Part shown: positions 1 through 8,224 of the stretch, one piece after another
Layout: every line of letters begins with the position of its first letter
How positions within the stretch are numbered: the stretch's first letter is position 1
Assembly: GCA_030917925.1 (NCBI GenBank)
Contig: JAUPTV010000126.1
Span: 1 to 35,247, forward strand
DNA from: Pseudomonadota bacterium
GTDB lineage: Bacteria; Pseudomonadota; Gammaproteobacteria; Competibacterales; Competibacteraceae
Length of the DNA: 35,247 nt
Direction: 5' to 3'
Made by a program: the position numbers and the translations under genes
Notes under the pieces: model-generated
Told to the model about the DNA's origin: nothing
The model's database searches: none
The model's input: only the letters and a program-made list of their open reading frames with translations

Positions 1-773
1 ATGTCACCCCCGATTCATTTTCTGATGGCGGGCATTATCGGGAACTGGATACGGCGTTGCGTCATGCCGAGCGGATGGCAGCGGAAGGGGCGGCTATCAT
101 CGATGTCGGCGGCGAATCCACCCGTCCGGGCGCGCCCCTGGTGTCGGTTCAGGAGGAACTGGATCGGGTGTTGCCGGTGGTGGAACGGCTGGCGCGGGAA
201 CTGCCGGTTCCCGTTTCGATAGATACCAGCAAGCCGGACGTCATGCGCGAAGCAGCGCGGGTGGGCGCGGGACTGATCAATGATGTATGGGCGCTCCGTC
301 AGCCCGGTGCGCTGGAAGCGGCCGTAGCGAGCGGTTTGCCAGTTTGCCTGATGCATACGCTGCGGGAGCCGGCGACCATGCAGCAGGAACCGTGTTATGT
401 GGATGTGGTGGACGAAGTTCGGGTATTTCTGACCGAGCGGGTGCGAATTTGCGCGGTGGCTGGCATTCCCCGCGAGCGGATGCTGGTCGATCCGGGTTTC
501 GGTTTTGGCAAAACGCTGGATCACAATCTGACCCTGCTGCGGCATCTGGATCGGTTTACGGATCTGGCGGCCGGGGTACTGGTCGGCGTCTCTCGCAAGA
601 GCATGATTGGCCTGTTGCTGGATGCGCCAGTGGGCGAACGATTAGCGGGTAGTCTGGCGGCGGCGGTCATTGCCGCCTGGCAGGGCGCTTGCGTGATTCG
701 CGCCCATGACGTGCGGGAAACGGTTCAGGCACTGCGAGTCTGCGCGGCGGTCAACCCGAACGTTGTCAAGTAG
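1..773 (+). CDS. folP: Dihydropteroate synthase, 5' end cut by window edge
   Basis: Condenses 6-hydroxymethyl-7,8-dihydropterin diphosphate with p-aminobenzoate in cytosolic folate synthesis. The frame is open from base 3, where it already reads VTPDSFSDGG, the conserved segment near the N-terminus of the family, so only about 15-20 residues and the start codon lie outside the window. Further family motifs follow in order: IIDVGGESTRPGA, the SIDTSKPDVMREA strand, GAGLINDVWAL, DPGFGFGKT and GVSRKSMIG, which together form the pterin and sulfa/pABA sites. The stop is TAG at 771-773. In many gammaproteobacteria folP is followed by glmM; here it is followed by the convergent nifA. The assignment is firm from the motifs. 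Confidence 0.96.
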   Translation, partial: VTPDSFSDGGHYRELDTALRHAERMAAEGAAIIDVGGESTRPGAPLVSVQEELDRVLPVVERLARELPVPVSIDTSKPDVMREAARVGAGLINDVWALRQPGALEAAVASGLPVCLMHTLREPATMQQEPCYVDVVDEVRVFLTERVRICAVAGIPRERMLVDPGFGFGKTLDHNLTLLRHLDRFTDLAAGVLVGVSRKSMIGLLLDAPVGERLAGSLAAAVIAAWQGACVIRAHDVRETVQALRVCAAVNPNVVK

Positions 774-861
774 CGCCACGGTTGATGTCATCGTCTTCTT
801 TGGATCAAGCGCATTGATAAATCTGCTGCATCCAAGTTAGAGGATGATCGACGCCCTGCAC

Positions 862-2427
862 CTACAGCCGGCGCATTTTGATATTAAGAATCTGCACCCG
901 ATACGCGATTTGGCGTGGGGTCATGCCGAGCAACCGGGCAGCCTTGGCCTGCACCCAGCCTGCCTGTTCCAACGCAGCGATCACCCGTTCCCGTTCATCG
1001 CCATCCGGAGTGTCGCTGTTAGCCAAAGGGGTCAACGGTGATAGCGGCGATAGTGGCGGCAGCGGCGTCCCTGATCCGCGTGGACTGGCGCCATCCAGTT
1101 CAATGACATCCTGCGCAATCACCCCATCGGCGCTCATAATTGCGCTGCGCTCCAGACAATTTTCCATCTCGCGGACATTGCCGGGCCAGGGATGCCGCAT
1201 CAGCACCCGAATGGCGCTGTCGGTCATGGACAGTTTCCGCCCCTGTTGCCGGGCAATCTTGTCCACCAGAAACCGCGCCAGATCGGGAATATCTTCCGGG
1301 CGCTCACGCAGGGCCGGCATGAAAATCGGCATCACGTTCAGCCGGTAATAAAGGTCTTCCCGGAACTCGCCAGCATCGACTGCCGTTTCCAAATCGCGGT
1401 TAGTGGCGGCGATAATCCGCACATCCACCCGCAACGTCTGGCTGCTGCCGACCCGTTCCAACTCGCCCTCCTGCAACACCCGCAACAGCTTGGCCTGAAA
1501 GGTCGGGGAAATATCGCCAATCTCATCCAGAAATAGCGTCCCGCCCTGTGCCTGCTCAAAGCGGCCCTTGCGCTGGTTGACCGCGCCGGTAAATGCGCCT
1601 TTCTCATGGCCAAACAGTTCTGATTCCAGCAAATTGTCGGGCAACGCGGCACAGTTCAGTTTGACCAGAGGACCGACCGCACGCGGCGAATTGTAATGAA
1701 TTGCGCAGGCAATCAGTTCCTTACCCGTACCGGATTCGCCGCGCACCAACACCGTGGTGTTCCATTTCGCCACTTGCCGCACCTGCTCAAAAACCCGCTG
1801 CATCGCGATGCTGTGGCCCACCATGCTGTCAAAACCGTGCTGGCCGCGCACGGTTCTCCGCAAGCTGTCGCGTTCAGCGGTCAAGACCCGGCGTTCACGC
1901 TCCACTTCCTGCGCGGCCCGCACACTGCGGGCAATCAGGTTAGCGACCATCTCCAGAAAGCGGGCGCGTTCCGGCAACCATTGGTCGCGATGCGGCGGTT
2001 GCGCGGCGAGAACCCCGGCATATTGACCAGCGCCGGTACGAATCGGTACGCCAATCAACGGCAATTCCCGGTCATACAGATGCAGGCGGTCGAGAAAGCG
2101 CGGCTCATCGGCCAGGCGCGGTAACACCACATGCTCGCCGCGTTCCAGCACCAGGCCCATGACTCCTTCGCCCGGCAAATAACGCACCGGTTCGCTATCT
2201 AGCAGCGGCGACCGCCCATGCACCGCGTTGACTAACAAAGCGCCGCTGTCGGGATCGATCAGCGACACCATGCCGCGCTGCAATTCGCCATGGTCATGCA
2301 GCGCACACAACACCTGATCCAGCGTTTCTCCCAGCGGGCTGGGACTACTGAGAATCTGGCTGACCTGAAACAGCGTCGCCAATTCAATTTCCAGCAGGGC
2401 TGACCGGTCCATCAGCGCATTTTTCAC
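862..2427 (-). CDS. nifA: NifA, sigma-54-dependent activator of nitrogen fixation genes
   Basis: A 521-residue bacterial enhancer-binding protein. Domains in order: N-terminal GAF (about 15-170); AAA+ domain with Walker A GESGTGKE (230-237), the sigma-54 contact loop GAFTGA (277-282) and Walker B GGTLFLDE (295-302); a Pro/Ser/Leu-rich linker (about 447-475); and a Fis-type helix-turn-helix (about 494-514) whose [16 protein letters not shown] sequence is typical of NifA. The linker lacks the extra cysteines of the oxygen-sensitive NifA class of rhizobia, so this is the class controlled by NifL. The gene follows nifL with an 11-bp gap. The first codon is GTG at 2427 with an AGGCGG-like sequence upstream; ATG at 2412 is an alternative start. 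It probably activates rnf and its own operon through the sites at 3723-3767. Confidence 0.95.
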   Translation of the reverse strand: MKNALMDRSALLEIELATLFQVSQILSSPSPLGETLDQVLCALHDHGELQRGMVSLIDPDSGALLVNAVHGRSPLLDSEPVRYLPGEGVMGLVLERGEHVVLPRLADEPRFLDRLHLYDRELPLIGVPIRTGAGQYAGVLAAQPPHRDQWLPERARFLEMVANLIARSVRAAQEVERERRVLTAERDSLRRTVRGQHGFDSMVGHSIAMQRVFEQVRQVAKWNTTVLVRGESGTGKELIACAIHYNSPRAVGPLVKLNCAALPDNLLESELFGHEKGAFTGAVNQRKGRFEQAQGGTLFLDEIGDISPTFQAKLLRVLQEGELERVGSSQTLRVDVRIIAATNRDLETAVDAGEFREDLYYRLNVMPIFMPALRERPEDIPDLARFLVDKIARQQGRKLSMTDSAIRVLMRHPWPGNVREMENCLERSAIMSADGVIAQDVIELDGASPRGSGTPLPPLSPLSPLTPLANSDTPDGDERERVIAALEQAGWVQAKAARLLGMTPRQIAYRVQILNIKMRRL

Positions 2428-2438
2428 GAGGCCGCCTG

Positions 2439-3617
2439 CTACGCCACGTCAACATGACGGATCGGCAATGAAATCCGCCAGCGACAGCCGGTGATGCAGT
2501 CGGGATCGAGGCGAATCACGCCGCGCTGTTCATTGACGACTTCCTGCACCATGGTCAGGCCCAGACCCACATGCGTCGCGGCCCGCTTGGTGGTGAAAAA
2601 CGGCTCGAAAATTTGCCAGTGCAGGTGCTGTGGAACGCCCGGCCCGCTGTCTTCAATCATGACAAACACCGTGTGATCTTCCAGACCGGTGACGATGCGC
2701 AGTTCGCGCAATTCATGGCGGTTGCTTTCCATGGCGTCCAGGGCGTTGTCGAGTAACTGTTTGAACATCCCGCGCAGGCGACTAGCCCGGGCGGTAATGG
2801 CGGGCAAGGTCGGCGTTGGCCGCCAGTCAACAATCATGCCCCCGGCTAACAACCGCTGCTTGTCCAGTTCCAGCACCTCGCGCAGCAACTGATTGACATT
2901 AACCGGTGCAGCAGCTTCCGGAGGCACTTGAGGAACCAGTGTGCGCAACCGCTCCAGCGCCTCCCGACCGACGGTAGTTGCGCTGTGCAGAGCCTGACGC
3001 AGCGCCGGATCGCTCTGCGAGTTGCGGCGCGCCAGCAGATCAGAGGCCGCGCCGATCAGATTCAACGGTCCCTGCATCTGGAAAATCACCGCCTGCAATG
3101 CCTCGCGCATACTGCGCACCCGCTCCTGCTCGGCCAGCAGGGCGCGCATGGCGTTCATGCCCACCGCTTCCTGCTGACGCTTGAGTGCCGTGATGTCATT
3201 AATCATCACCAGCAGGCAGGTCGGTCCAGTCGAATGGGCGCAATGCCCGCAATGGACGGCGGTATCTTCCGGTTCGCAGAACCAGACTCCGGAACAGGAA
3301 AACCAGCGCGGCTCGCCCTGATTGCCCGGATCAACACTGATTTCCCGGTCGCAAAAGGGTTGCTCTTCGTGGGCGTTTCGGGAGAGTCCCTCGCTAATGG
3401 TTTCGCGCAACACATCCAGGAACTGGGAACTGGCGATGTCGGTAAAAGCGCGGTTGACATACAGCATACGGGCGTCGGCGTTCATGATGCAGACCGCCGT
3501 CGTCAACTGATCAACCACTTTGGCGAACACCCAGGGGGGCAGAATTTCCGTAGCGGATTGCGCCTCGGGCGGTGGGGACCCTGGGCAGCCGAAAATATTG
3601 TGATCGTTATTGGCCAT
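2439..3617 (-). CDS. nifL: NifL-like anti-activator lacking PAS1, with a Cys-rich PAS domain
   Basis: NifL binds and inhibits NifA under oxidising or nitrogen-replete conditions. This protein has 392 residues, against roughly 500-520 in Azotobacter and Klebsiella. It aligns by eye with Azotobacter NifL only from the second PAS domain onward ([20 protein letters not shown], then [12 protein letters not shown]), continues through the H-like domain ([12 protein letters not shown]) and ends with a GHKL ATPase fold (N-box [10 protein letters not shown] around N291, G1 DSGPGVP 323-329, G2 GLGLTMV 351-357). The position corresponding to the kinase-type histidine is Phe179. The FAD-binding PAS1 is absent. 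The PAS carries Cys108, 114, 123, 126 and 134. No strong Shine-Dalgarno precedes ATG 3617. The frame stays open upstream to about 3811, but those codons contain no ATG and do not resemble a PAS domain. Confidence 0.9.
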   Translation of the reverse strand: MANNDHNIFGCPGSPPPEAQSATEILPPWVFAKVVDQLTTAVCIMNADARMLYVNRAFTDIASSQFLDVLRETISEGLSRNAHEEQPFCDREISVDPGNQGEPRWFSCSGVWFCEPEDTAVHCGHCAHSTGPTCLLVMINDITALKRQQEAVGMNAMRALLAEQERVRSMREALQAVIFQMQGPLNLIGAASDLLARRNSQSDPALRQALHSATTVGREALERLRTLVPQVPPEAAAPVNVNQLLREVLELDKQRLLAGGMIVDWRPTPTLPAITARASRLRGMFKQLLDNALDAMESNRHELRELRIVTGLEDHTVFVMIEDSGPGVPQHLHWQIFEPFFTTKRAATHVGLGLTMVQEVVNEQRGVIRLDPDCITGCRWRISLPIRHVDVA

Positions 3618-3662
3618 GGCGAGGTGCTCAGCGTCTGATGGTGGCTTGATGAGAAAAGGGGA

Positions 3663-3678
3663 TGCAAGTTGATGGCCA
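3663..3678 (-). promoter_or_regulatory. Sigma-54 (-24/-12) promoter motif of nifLA
   Basis: The minus strand reads TGGCCATCAACTTGCA, matching the RpoN consensus TGGCAYR-N4-TTGCW, with GG and GC separated by exactly 10 bp. The predicted start is near 3652, giving a leader of about 35 nt before nifL. Two NifA-type sites lie about 78 and 107 bp upstream of that start. The call rests on motif and context only. Confidence 0.72.
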
Positions 3679-3722
3679 GTTGGGAAAGGGTAACAGATTA
3701 AGCGGACAGTGAATGGTTGCCC

Positions 3723-3738
3723 TGTAGTGCTTATTACA
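3723..3738. promoter_or_regulatory. NifA upstream activator sequence, nifL-proximal
   Basis: An exact TGT-N10-ACA motif (TGTAGTGCTTATTACA), the palindromic NifA enhancer consensus. Its centre is about 78 bp upstream of the predicted nifL start and about 141 bp upstream of the predicted rnfA start. A second copy lies 29 bp away, centre to centre. Confidence 0.68.
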
Positions 3739-3751
3739 ATCGCGATGAATT

Positions 3752-3767
3752 TGTCGTAAACCGTACA
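3752..3767. promoter_or_regulatory. NifA upstream activator sequence, central
   Basis: An exact TGT-N10-ACA motif (TGTCGTAAACCGTACA) whose half-sites are more palindromic than those of the first copy. It is almost equidistant from the two sigma-54 promoters: about 107 bp from the predicted nifL start and 112 bp from the predicted rnfA start. This is the usual distance for NifA enhancers, so one site could serve both operons. Confidence 0.74.
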
Positions 3768-3844
3768 ATTTTTTTGAGCGGAGCTGGACGGGATAGTGAT
3801 GGGTAACGTTCTAATCGCGCTGGAAATAGCGATTACTGGGGTAA

Positions 3845-3861
3845 TTGGCGCAGTTGTTGCC
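3845..3861 (+). promoter_or_regulatory. Sigma-54 (-24/-12) promoter motif of the rnf operon
   Basis: TTGGCGCAGTTGTTGCC contains TGGC and TTGC with the obligatory 10 bp between GG and GC. The predicted start is near 3872, leaving a short leader of about 16 nt that contains the GGAGGG Shine-Dalgarno at 3879-3884 for rnfA at 3888. The -24 half is slightly weaker than consensus (TGGCGC). Confidence 0.72.
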
Positions 3862-3887
3862 GGAAGGACTGAAAACGCGGAGGGTTT

Positions 3888-4469
3888 ATGCGCGATTACC
3901 TGCTCATTCTGCTGGGCGCGGCATTAGTGAATAACGCAGTATTGGTGCGATTTCTGGGGTTATGCCCGTTTATGGGCGTTTCCAACCGGGTTGACGCGGC
4001 CCTCGGTATGGGGATGGCCACGACCTTTGTGCTCACGCTGGCCGTGGCGGTCAGTTGGCTGTTGGAGCATTACGTCCTGGCACCGCTGAATATCCAGTTT
4101 CTGCGCATTCTGGCGTTCATCCTGGTCATCGCTGCGCTGGTGCAATTTACCGAGATGTTCATCCGCAAGGCCAGCCCGGCGCTGTATCAGACCCTGGGCA
4201 TCTATTTGCCGCTGATTACCACCAATTGCGCGGTGTTCGGTATTGCGTTGCTGAATATCCAGCAGCAATACGATTTTATCAGCAGCCTGTTGTACGGCTT
4301 GGGATCAGCAATGGGTTTCACCCTGGTCATGGCGCTGTTTGCCGGGATTCGGGAACGGTTGGCGCTGGCGAATGTGCCGGCCGCTTTCGCCGGAGCGCCC
4401 ATCGCCTTCATTGTCGCGGGTCTGCTGGCCTTGGCTTTCATGGGTTTTGTAGGTTTACCAGTCCGTTAA
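3888..4469 (+). CDS. rnfA: RnfA, membrane subunit of Rnf electron transport complex
   Basis: A 193-residue inner-membrane protein of the ion-translocating ferredoxin:NAD oxidoreductase. It is almost entirely hydrophobic, with about six transmembrane segments. It carries the two half-membrane cysteine motifs of the RnfA/RnfE (NqrE/NqrD) family, [11 protein letters not shown] near residue 25 and TTNCAVFG near residue 108. In related complexes these cysteines hold a [2Fe-2S] cluster between RnfA and RnfE within the membrane. GGAGGG lies 3 nt before the ATG region. It is the first gene of rnfABCDGEH, directly behind a sigma-54 promoter motif and NifA-type sites, so expression is probably tied to nitrogen fixation. 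The order and link to nifLA match the rnf1 cluster of Azotobacter. Confidence 0.95.
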   Translation: MRDYLLILLGAALVNNAVLVRFLGLCPFMGVSNRVDAALGMGMATTFVLTLAVAVSWLLEHYVLAPLNIQFLRILAFILVIAALVQFTEMFIRKASPALYQTLGIYLPLITTNCAVFGIALLNIQQQYDFISSLLYGLGSAMGFTLVMALFAGIRERLALANVPAAFAGAPIAFIVAGLLALAFMGFVGLPVR

Positions 4470-4482
4470 AGGAGAGGAACTG

Positions 4483-5010
4483 ATGATCGTTGCTATGGCT
4501 GCCCTAACCAGTTTGGGCCTATTTTTTGGCTTGCTGCTGAGTCTCGCCGCTCGCATTTTTCGCGTACCGGTCAACGCCCAGCGCGAGGAGATTATGGCAC
4601 TGTTGCCTGGGGTGAATTGCGGGCAGTGCGGCTATCCCGGTTGCGGCGGCGCAGCGGATGCACTGATCGCCGGTCAGGCGGTGCCGACCTTGTGCCCACC
4701 GGGCGGTTCGGCGCTGGCGCGGTCCCTGGCGACGGCCCTGGGCCAGACGCTGGACAGCGCTGAGAATGGCCCGCCGTTGCTGGCCGAAATTGATGAGGGT
4801 CGCTGTATCGGTTGCGCTCATTGCGGGAAACAGTGTCCTACCGATGCCATTATCGGTGCGCCCAAACAGATTCACAGCGTGTTCCAGGAAGCCTGTATGG
4901 GTTGCGGGCTGTGCGTCGATGTCTGTCCTACCGAATGCCTGCAACTGCGTCCGCAAACGCCGACGCTCGCGCACTGGCTCTGGCCGAAACCAATGCTGGA
5001 AGGAGCGTAA
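4483..5010 (+). CDS. rnfB: RnfB, iron-sulfur subunit of Rnf complex
   Basis: A 175-residue electron-entry subunit anchored by one N-terminal transmembrane helix (about 3-24). Next comes a four-cysteine motif (Cys46, 49, 54, 71; NCGQCGYPGCGG) that binds one [4Fe-4S] cluster, then two bacterial-ferredoxin motifs, CIGCAHCGKQCP (108-119) and CMGCGLCVDVCP (138-149). In the family RnfB exchanges electrons with soluble ferredoxin or flavodoxin, which here would feed nitrogenase. AGGAGAG precedes the ATG 13 nt after rnfA. The C-terminus is short and Pro/Trp-containing. Length and cluster content are as expected for proteobacterial RnfB. Confidence 0.95.
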   Translation: MIVAMAALTSLGLFFGLLLSLAARIFRVPVNAQREEIMALLPGVNCGQCGYPGCGGAADALIAGQAVPTLCPPGGSALARSLATALGQTLDSAENGPPLLAEIDEGRCIGCAHCGKQCPTDAIIGAPKQIHSVFQEACMGCGLCVDVCPTECLQLRPQTPTLAHWLWPKPMLEGA

Positions 5011-5013
5011 GCC

Positions 5014-6489
5014 ATGAGTCGCCATGTCTTCTGGGGCGGCGTGCATCCGCCTGGTCAAAAACATCTCAGCGCCGAGCGGCCCATCGAATTACTACCGATA
5101 CCAGCGCGCCTGTACCTGCCCTTACAGCAACACGCCGGGGGACCAGCGTTGCCGGTGGTCACGGTCGGTCAGCGGGTGAGCAAAGGCGAATTGCTGGCCA
5201 AGGCCCAGAGCGCCACATCCGCCCCGCTTCATGCTCCGACTTCGGGAACGATTGCCGCTATTGGCGAGTTCACCGCGCCGCATCCCTCCGGGTTGCCGAT
5301 GGCGACGATCACGCTGGAAGCCGATGGCGCGGATCAGTGGATTGAGCGCGAACCGTCGCCTGATCCGTTCGATCTCGAACCGGCGGAAGTGGCCCGGCGC
5401 GTGGGGGCAGCGGGGATTGTCGGCATGGGCGGGGCCAACTTTCCCTCCGCCGTCAAACTCGACAAGGCGCGGCAGGCTAAGGTGCATACCCTGGTCATCA
5501 ACGGCGCGGAATGCGAACCCTACATGAGTTGCGATGACCGCTTGATGCGCGAGCGGGCAGCGGAAATTGCTGATGGCGTGGCCATCATGCTACACGCTGT
5601 GCAAGCCGCCAGGGCGGTGATTGCCATTGAGGACAACAAGCCGGAGGCGCTTCAGACGATGCGCGACGCCTGCCGAGTCGATGAGCGCATGGAAGTTCGC
5701 AGTTTGCCCAGTCGTTATCCCGCTGGTTCCGCCAAGCAACTCATTCAATGGTTGACCGGTTTGGAGACGCCAGCGGGCGGACGCGGCACGGATACCGGAT
5801 TGCTGGTGCATAACGTTGGCACTGCTTACGCGGTACACCGGGCATTACGCTACGGACAGCCGCTGATTTCCCGGATCGTGACGGTTAGCGGCGGGGCAGT
5901 GGCGGAACCGCGCAATCTGGAAGCGCCGATTGGGGCGCTGGCAGCGGATTTGCTGGCGTACTGCGGCGGCGTGGACACCGATTGTACGCGCCTGTTAATG
6001 GGCGGGCCGATGATGGGGCAACCACTGCCCTGCGCCGAGACACCGGTGGTTAAAGGCACGAATGGGATTCTGGCGCTGACGGCGGCGGAATTGGGCGAGC
6101 AGCGTTCGCCTGAACCCTGTATCCGGTGTGGCCGCTGTGTCGAAGCCTGCCCGATGGGCTTGTTGCCGGTGGAAATGGCGAACAGCGCCCGCCAGGAAGA
6201 CTGGTCAGGCATTCAGGCTCTGAAGTTGAATGATTGCATGGCCTGCGGGTCCTGCGCCTATGCCTGCCCGTCGCGCATTCCCCTGTTGCAATACTTCGCC
6301 TTCGCCCGCAGCCAGTTAGCCGAACAGCGGCGGCAGGAATCCAAGGCTCAACACATTCGGCAACTGATGGAACAGCGGCAGGCGCGTTTTGCCCGAGAGG
6401 AACGGGTCAAGGCCGAAGCAGCGGCACAGCGGCGGGCGGCCAAGCAGTCGCGAGTCGTGGTTACAGCGGATGACGATGATGATGATTAG
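5014..6489 (+). CDS. rnfC: RnfC, NADH-oxidising flavin/iron-sulfur subunit
   Basis: A 491-residue peripheral subunit that contains the NADH and FMN sites of the complex. It has the N-terminal lipoyl-like barrel of RnfC (PVVTVGQRVSKGELLA, then LHAPTSGTI), a Complex-I-51K-like Rossmann domain (GAAGIVGMGGANFPSAVK, NGAECEPYMSCDDRLM) and a SLBB region. Two [4Fe-4S] motifs follow: Cys369, 372, 375, 379 (CIRCGRCVEACP) and Cys408, 411, 414, 418 (CMACGSCAYACP). The C-terminus is a charged Arg/Ala/Gln-rich helix ending in six Asp residues. It lacks the long Ala/Lys-rich repeat tail of enterobacterial RsxC. The gene begins 3 nt after the rnfB stop, which indicates translational coupling. Confidence 0.95.
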   Translation: MSRHVFWGGVHPPGQKHLSAERPIELLPIPARLYLPLQQHAGGPALPVVTVGQRVSKGELLAKAQSATSAPLHAPTSGTIAAIGEFTAPHPSGLPMATITLEADGADQWIEREPSPDPFDLEPAEVARRVGAAGIVGMGGANFPSAVKLDKARQAKVHTLVINGAECEPYMSCDDRLMRERAAEIADGVAIMLHAVQAARAVIAIEDNKPEALQTMRDACRVDERMEVRSLPSRYPAGSAKQLIQWLTGLETPAGGRGTDTGLLVHNVGTAYAVHRALRYGQPLISRIVTVSGGAVAEPRNLEAPIGALAADLLAYCGGVDTDCTRLLMGGPMMGQPLPCAETPVVKGTNGILALTAAELGEQRSPEPCIRCGRCVEACPMGLLPVEMANSARQEDWSGIQALKLNDCMACGSCAYACPSRIPLLQYFAFARSQLAEQRRQESKAQHIRQLMEQRQARFAREERVKAEAAAQRRAAKQSRVVVTADDDDDD

Positions 6490-6516
6490 CCTGCGCTTTC
6501 CAATAAAGGCTGCCCC

Positions 6517-7602
6517 ATGAATCCGGCGACTTTTGCCAACATCCCGCACGCCCACAGTCAGGATAGTGTGCCGAAGTTGATGGGTCGGGTGCTGTTGGCG
6601 CTGTTGCCGGCGACCCTGTATGGCGTCGTGCTATTCGGCTGGCCGGCGTTCAATCTGCTGGCAGTGACCGTGTTGGCCTGTTTGCTGGGCGAAGCCGTTT
6701 GCCTGTGGCTGGCCGGGCGATCAGTGCGCCTGGGAATGCTGGACGGTTCGGCGCTGTTGACCGGGATGCTGCTGGCTCTGTCGCTACCGCCCTGGGCACC
6801 GTGGTGGATTGGCGCTATCGGCGGCGCTTTCGCCATCGTGGTCGGTAAGGGCGTTTTCGGCGGAACCGGTCAGAATGTGTTCAATCCGGCCATGCTGGCG
6901 CGGGTGATGTTGCTGGTGTCCTTCCCGGTACAAATGACCACCTGGCTGGATCCGCACCCGTGGCTGTCCGGTTCCGCGCCGTCCTTTCTGGAGGGCTTGC
7001 AAGTAACATTTGGCCACTGGGCGGCGACCGATGGCGTCACCGGCCCGACCATTCTCGGCCATATCCGCACGGAATTAGGCATGAATCACGCCTTGAGCCA
7101 AAGTGTGCCGGGGCATTATCAATCGGCGCTGGCCGCCGTGGGCTGGACCGGCGGCAGTCTGGGTGAAACTGCCGAAATACTTATCCTGTTGGGCGGATTA
7201 TGGCTGCTGTGGCGACGAGCGATCACTTGGCAAATTCCCGTAGCGATGCTGGTCACGGTGCTGCTCCTGGCCAGCGGCTTTCACTGGGCAAATCCTGAAC
7301 GTTTTGCTGATCCGCTCCTGCATCTGTTGTCGGGCAGTCTGATGTTGGGCGCGTTCTTTATCGCTACTGATCCCGTCACTTCACCGCTTGCGCCCGTTGG
7401 GCAAATCGTGTTTGGCATCGGTTGCGGCGCACTGGTGTACATCATTCGCACTTGGGGCGGTTACCCCGAAGGCATCGCGTTCGCCGTCGTGTTGATGAAC
7501 GCCGCAACACCGTTGATCGACCACTACTTCCGACCGCGCATTTACGGACGCACCTGGCGCGGTGAGTCCCGGCCCATCGAGAAAAAATCGGATGAAAACT
7601 GA
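6517..7602 (+). CDS. rnfD: RnfD, membrane flavoprotein subunit
   Basis: A 361-residue polytopic membrane subunit of the NqrB/RnfD family, with about ten hydrophobic segments. Family motifs include the GKGVFGGTGQNVFNPAMLAR stretch (110-129) and TDGVTGPT (171-178). Thr178 is in the position of the threonine that carries covalently bound FMN in characterised RnfD proteins; the family usually reads SGAT, here TGPT. RnfD belongs to the core that couples electron flow to ion movement. AAAGG lies upstream of ATG 6517, 27 nt after rnfC. Its last 11 nt overlap the start of rnfG. Confidence 0.94.
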   Translation: MNPATFANIPHAHSQDSVPKLMGRVLLALLPATLYGVVLFGWPAFNLLAVTVLACLLGEAVCLWLAGRSVRLGMLDGSALLTGMLLALSLPPWAPWWIGAIGGAFAIVVGKGVFGGTGQNVFNPAMLARVMLLVSFPVQMTTWLDPHPWLSGSAPSFLEGLQVTFGHWAATDGVTGPTILGHIRTELGMNHALSQSVPGHYQSALAAVGWTGGSLGETAEILILLGGLWLLWRRAITWQIPVAMLVTVLLLASGFHWANPERFADPLLHLLSGSLMLGAFFIATDPVTSPLAPVGQIVFGIGCGALVYIIRTWGGYPEGIAFAVVLMNAATPLIDHYFRPRIYGRTWRGESRPIEKKSDEN

Positions 7603-8224
7603 TTTCCGAAACTCCCTGGGTTATCCCATGGCGCTGTTGGGCGGCATCGCCCTGATGACCAGCGCGGCGATCAGCGTCGCCGATTGGCTGACGCAGGCGG
7701 ATATTACGCAGCGGCAACTGGAAGACTTGCAAGCGACGTTGCAACAGGTCGTGCCTGCCACCTATTTCGACAATGATCTAGTGCGGGATACCGTCACGCT
7801 CCGGGCCGGCGACCAAACCGTGATTGCTTACCGGGCGCGGCGCAATGGCCAGGTGCAGGCGGTGTGCTATCAGGTTTCGGCGCCGGGCTATGGCAATTCG
7901 GCCATGGTGATGGTCATGGGCGTTGATCGCGCCGGGACGCTGCTGGGGGTGCGGGTGATCAGCCACGCAGAAACGCCGGGACTGGGCGACAAGATCGAAG
8001 TGACTAAATCCGACTGGATTCTGAAGTTCAACGGCCGTTCGCTGAATGATCCGCCACCATTCGGCTGGGCAGTCAAAAAGGATGGCGGAATTTTCGATCA
8101 ATTCACCGGTGCTACGATCACACCACGCGCCCTGGTCAGCGCCGTCAAGAGCGGACTGGAATTCTTTGCCGCGCATCGACTGGCGCTGCTTGATGAAGTT
8201 GTTGCGGGAGGAACCCCGAAATGA
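7592..8224 (+). CDS. rnfG: RnfG, periplasmic covalent-FMN subunit
   Basis: A 210-residue protein with one N-terminal transmembrane helix (about 10-30) and a periplasmic FMN-binding domain. TGAT at 172-175 is the flavin-attachment motif, with FMN expected on Thr175 by phosphoester linkage. The motif is embedded in IFDQFTGATITPRAL, typical of RnfG/NqrC. ATG 7592 was chosen because it begins MKTDFRNSLGYPM, just before the membrane helix. The frame is open 10 codons further upstream, but those codons only retranslate the end of rnfD. It overlaps rnfD by 11 nt and rnfE by 4 nt, indicating tight coupling within the operon. Attachment would require an ApbE-type flavin transferase, which is not in the window. 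Confidence 0.94.
   Translation: MKTDFRNSLGYPMALLGGIALMTSAAISVADWLTQADITQRQLEDLQATLQQVVPATYFDNDLVRDTVTLRAGDQTVIAYRARRNGQVQAVCYQVSAPGYGNSAMVMVMGVDRAGTLLGVRVISHAETPGLGDKIEVTKSDWILKFNGRSLNDPPPFGWAVKKDGGIFDQFTGATITPRALVSAVKSGLEFFAAHRLALLDEVVAGGTPK

Noticed and set aside
2928-3638. Plus-strand open frame opposite nifL
   Set aside because: No family motif is seen, and the minus strand encodes conserved NifL segments throughout.
3618-3811. Hidden PAS1 of NifL upstream of ATG 3617
   Set aside because: The minus-strand frame is open to about 3811, but it has no ATG, its residues do not resemble a PAS domain, and it covers the promoter and NifA-type sites.
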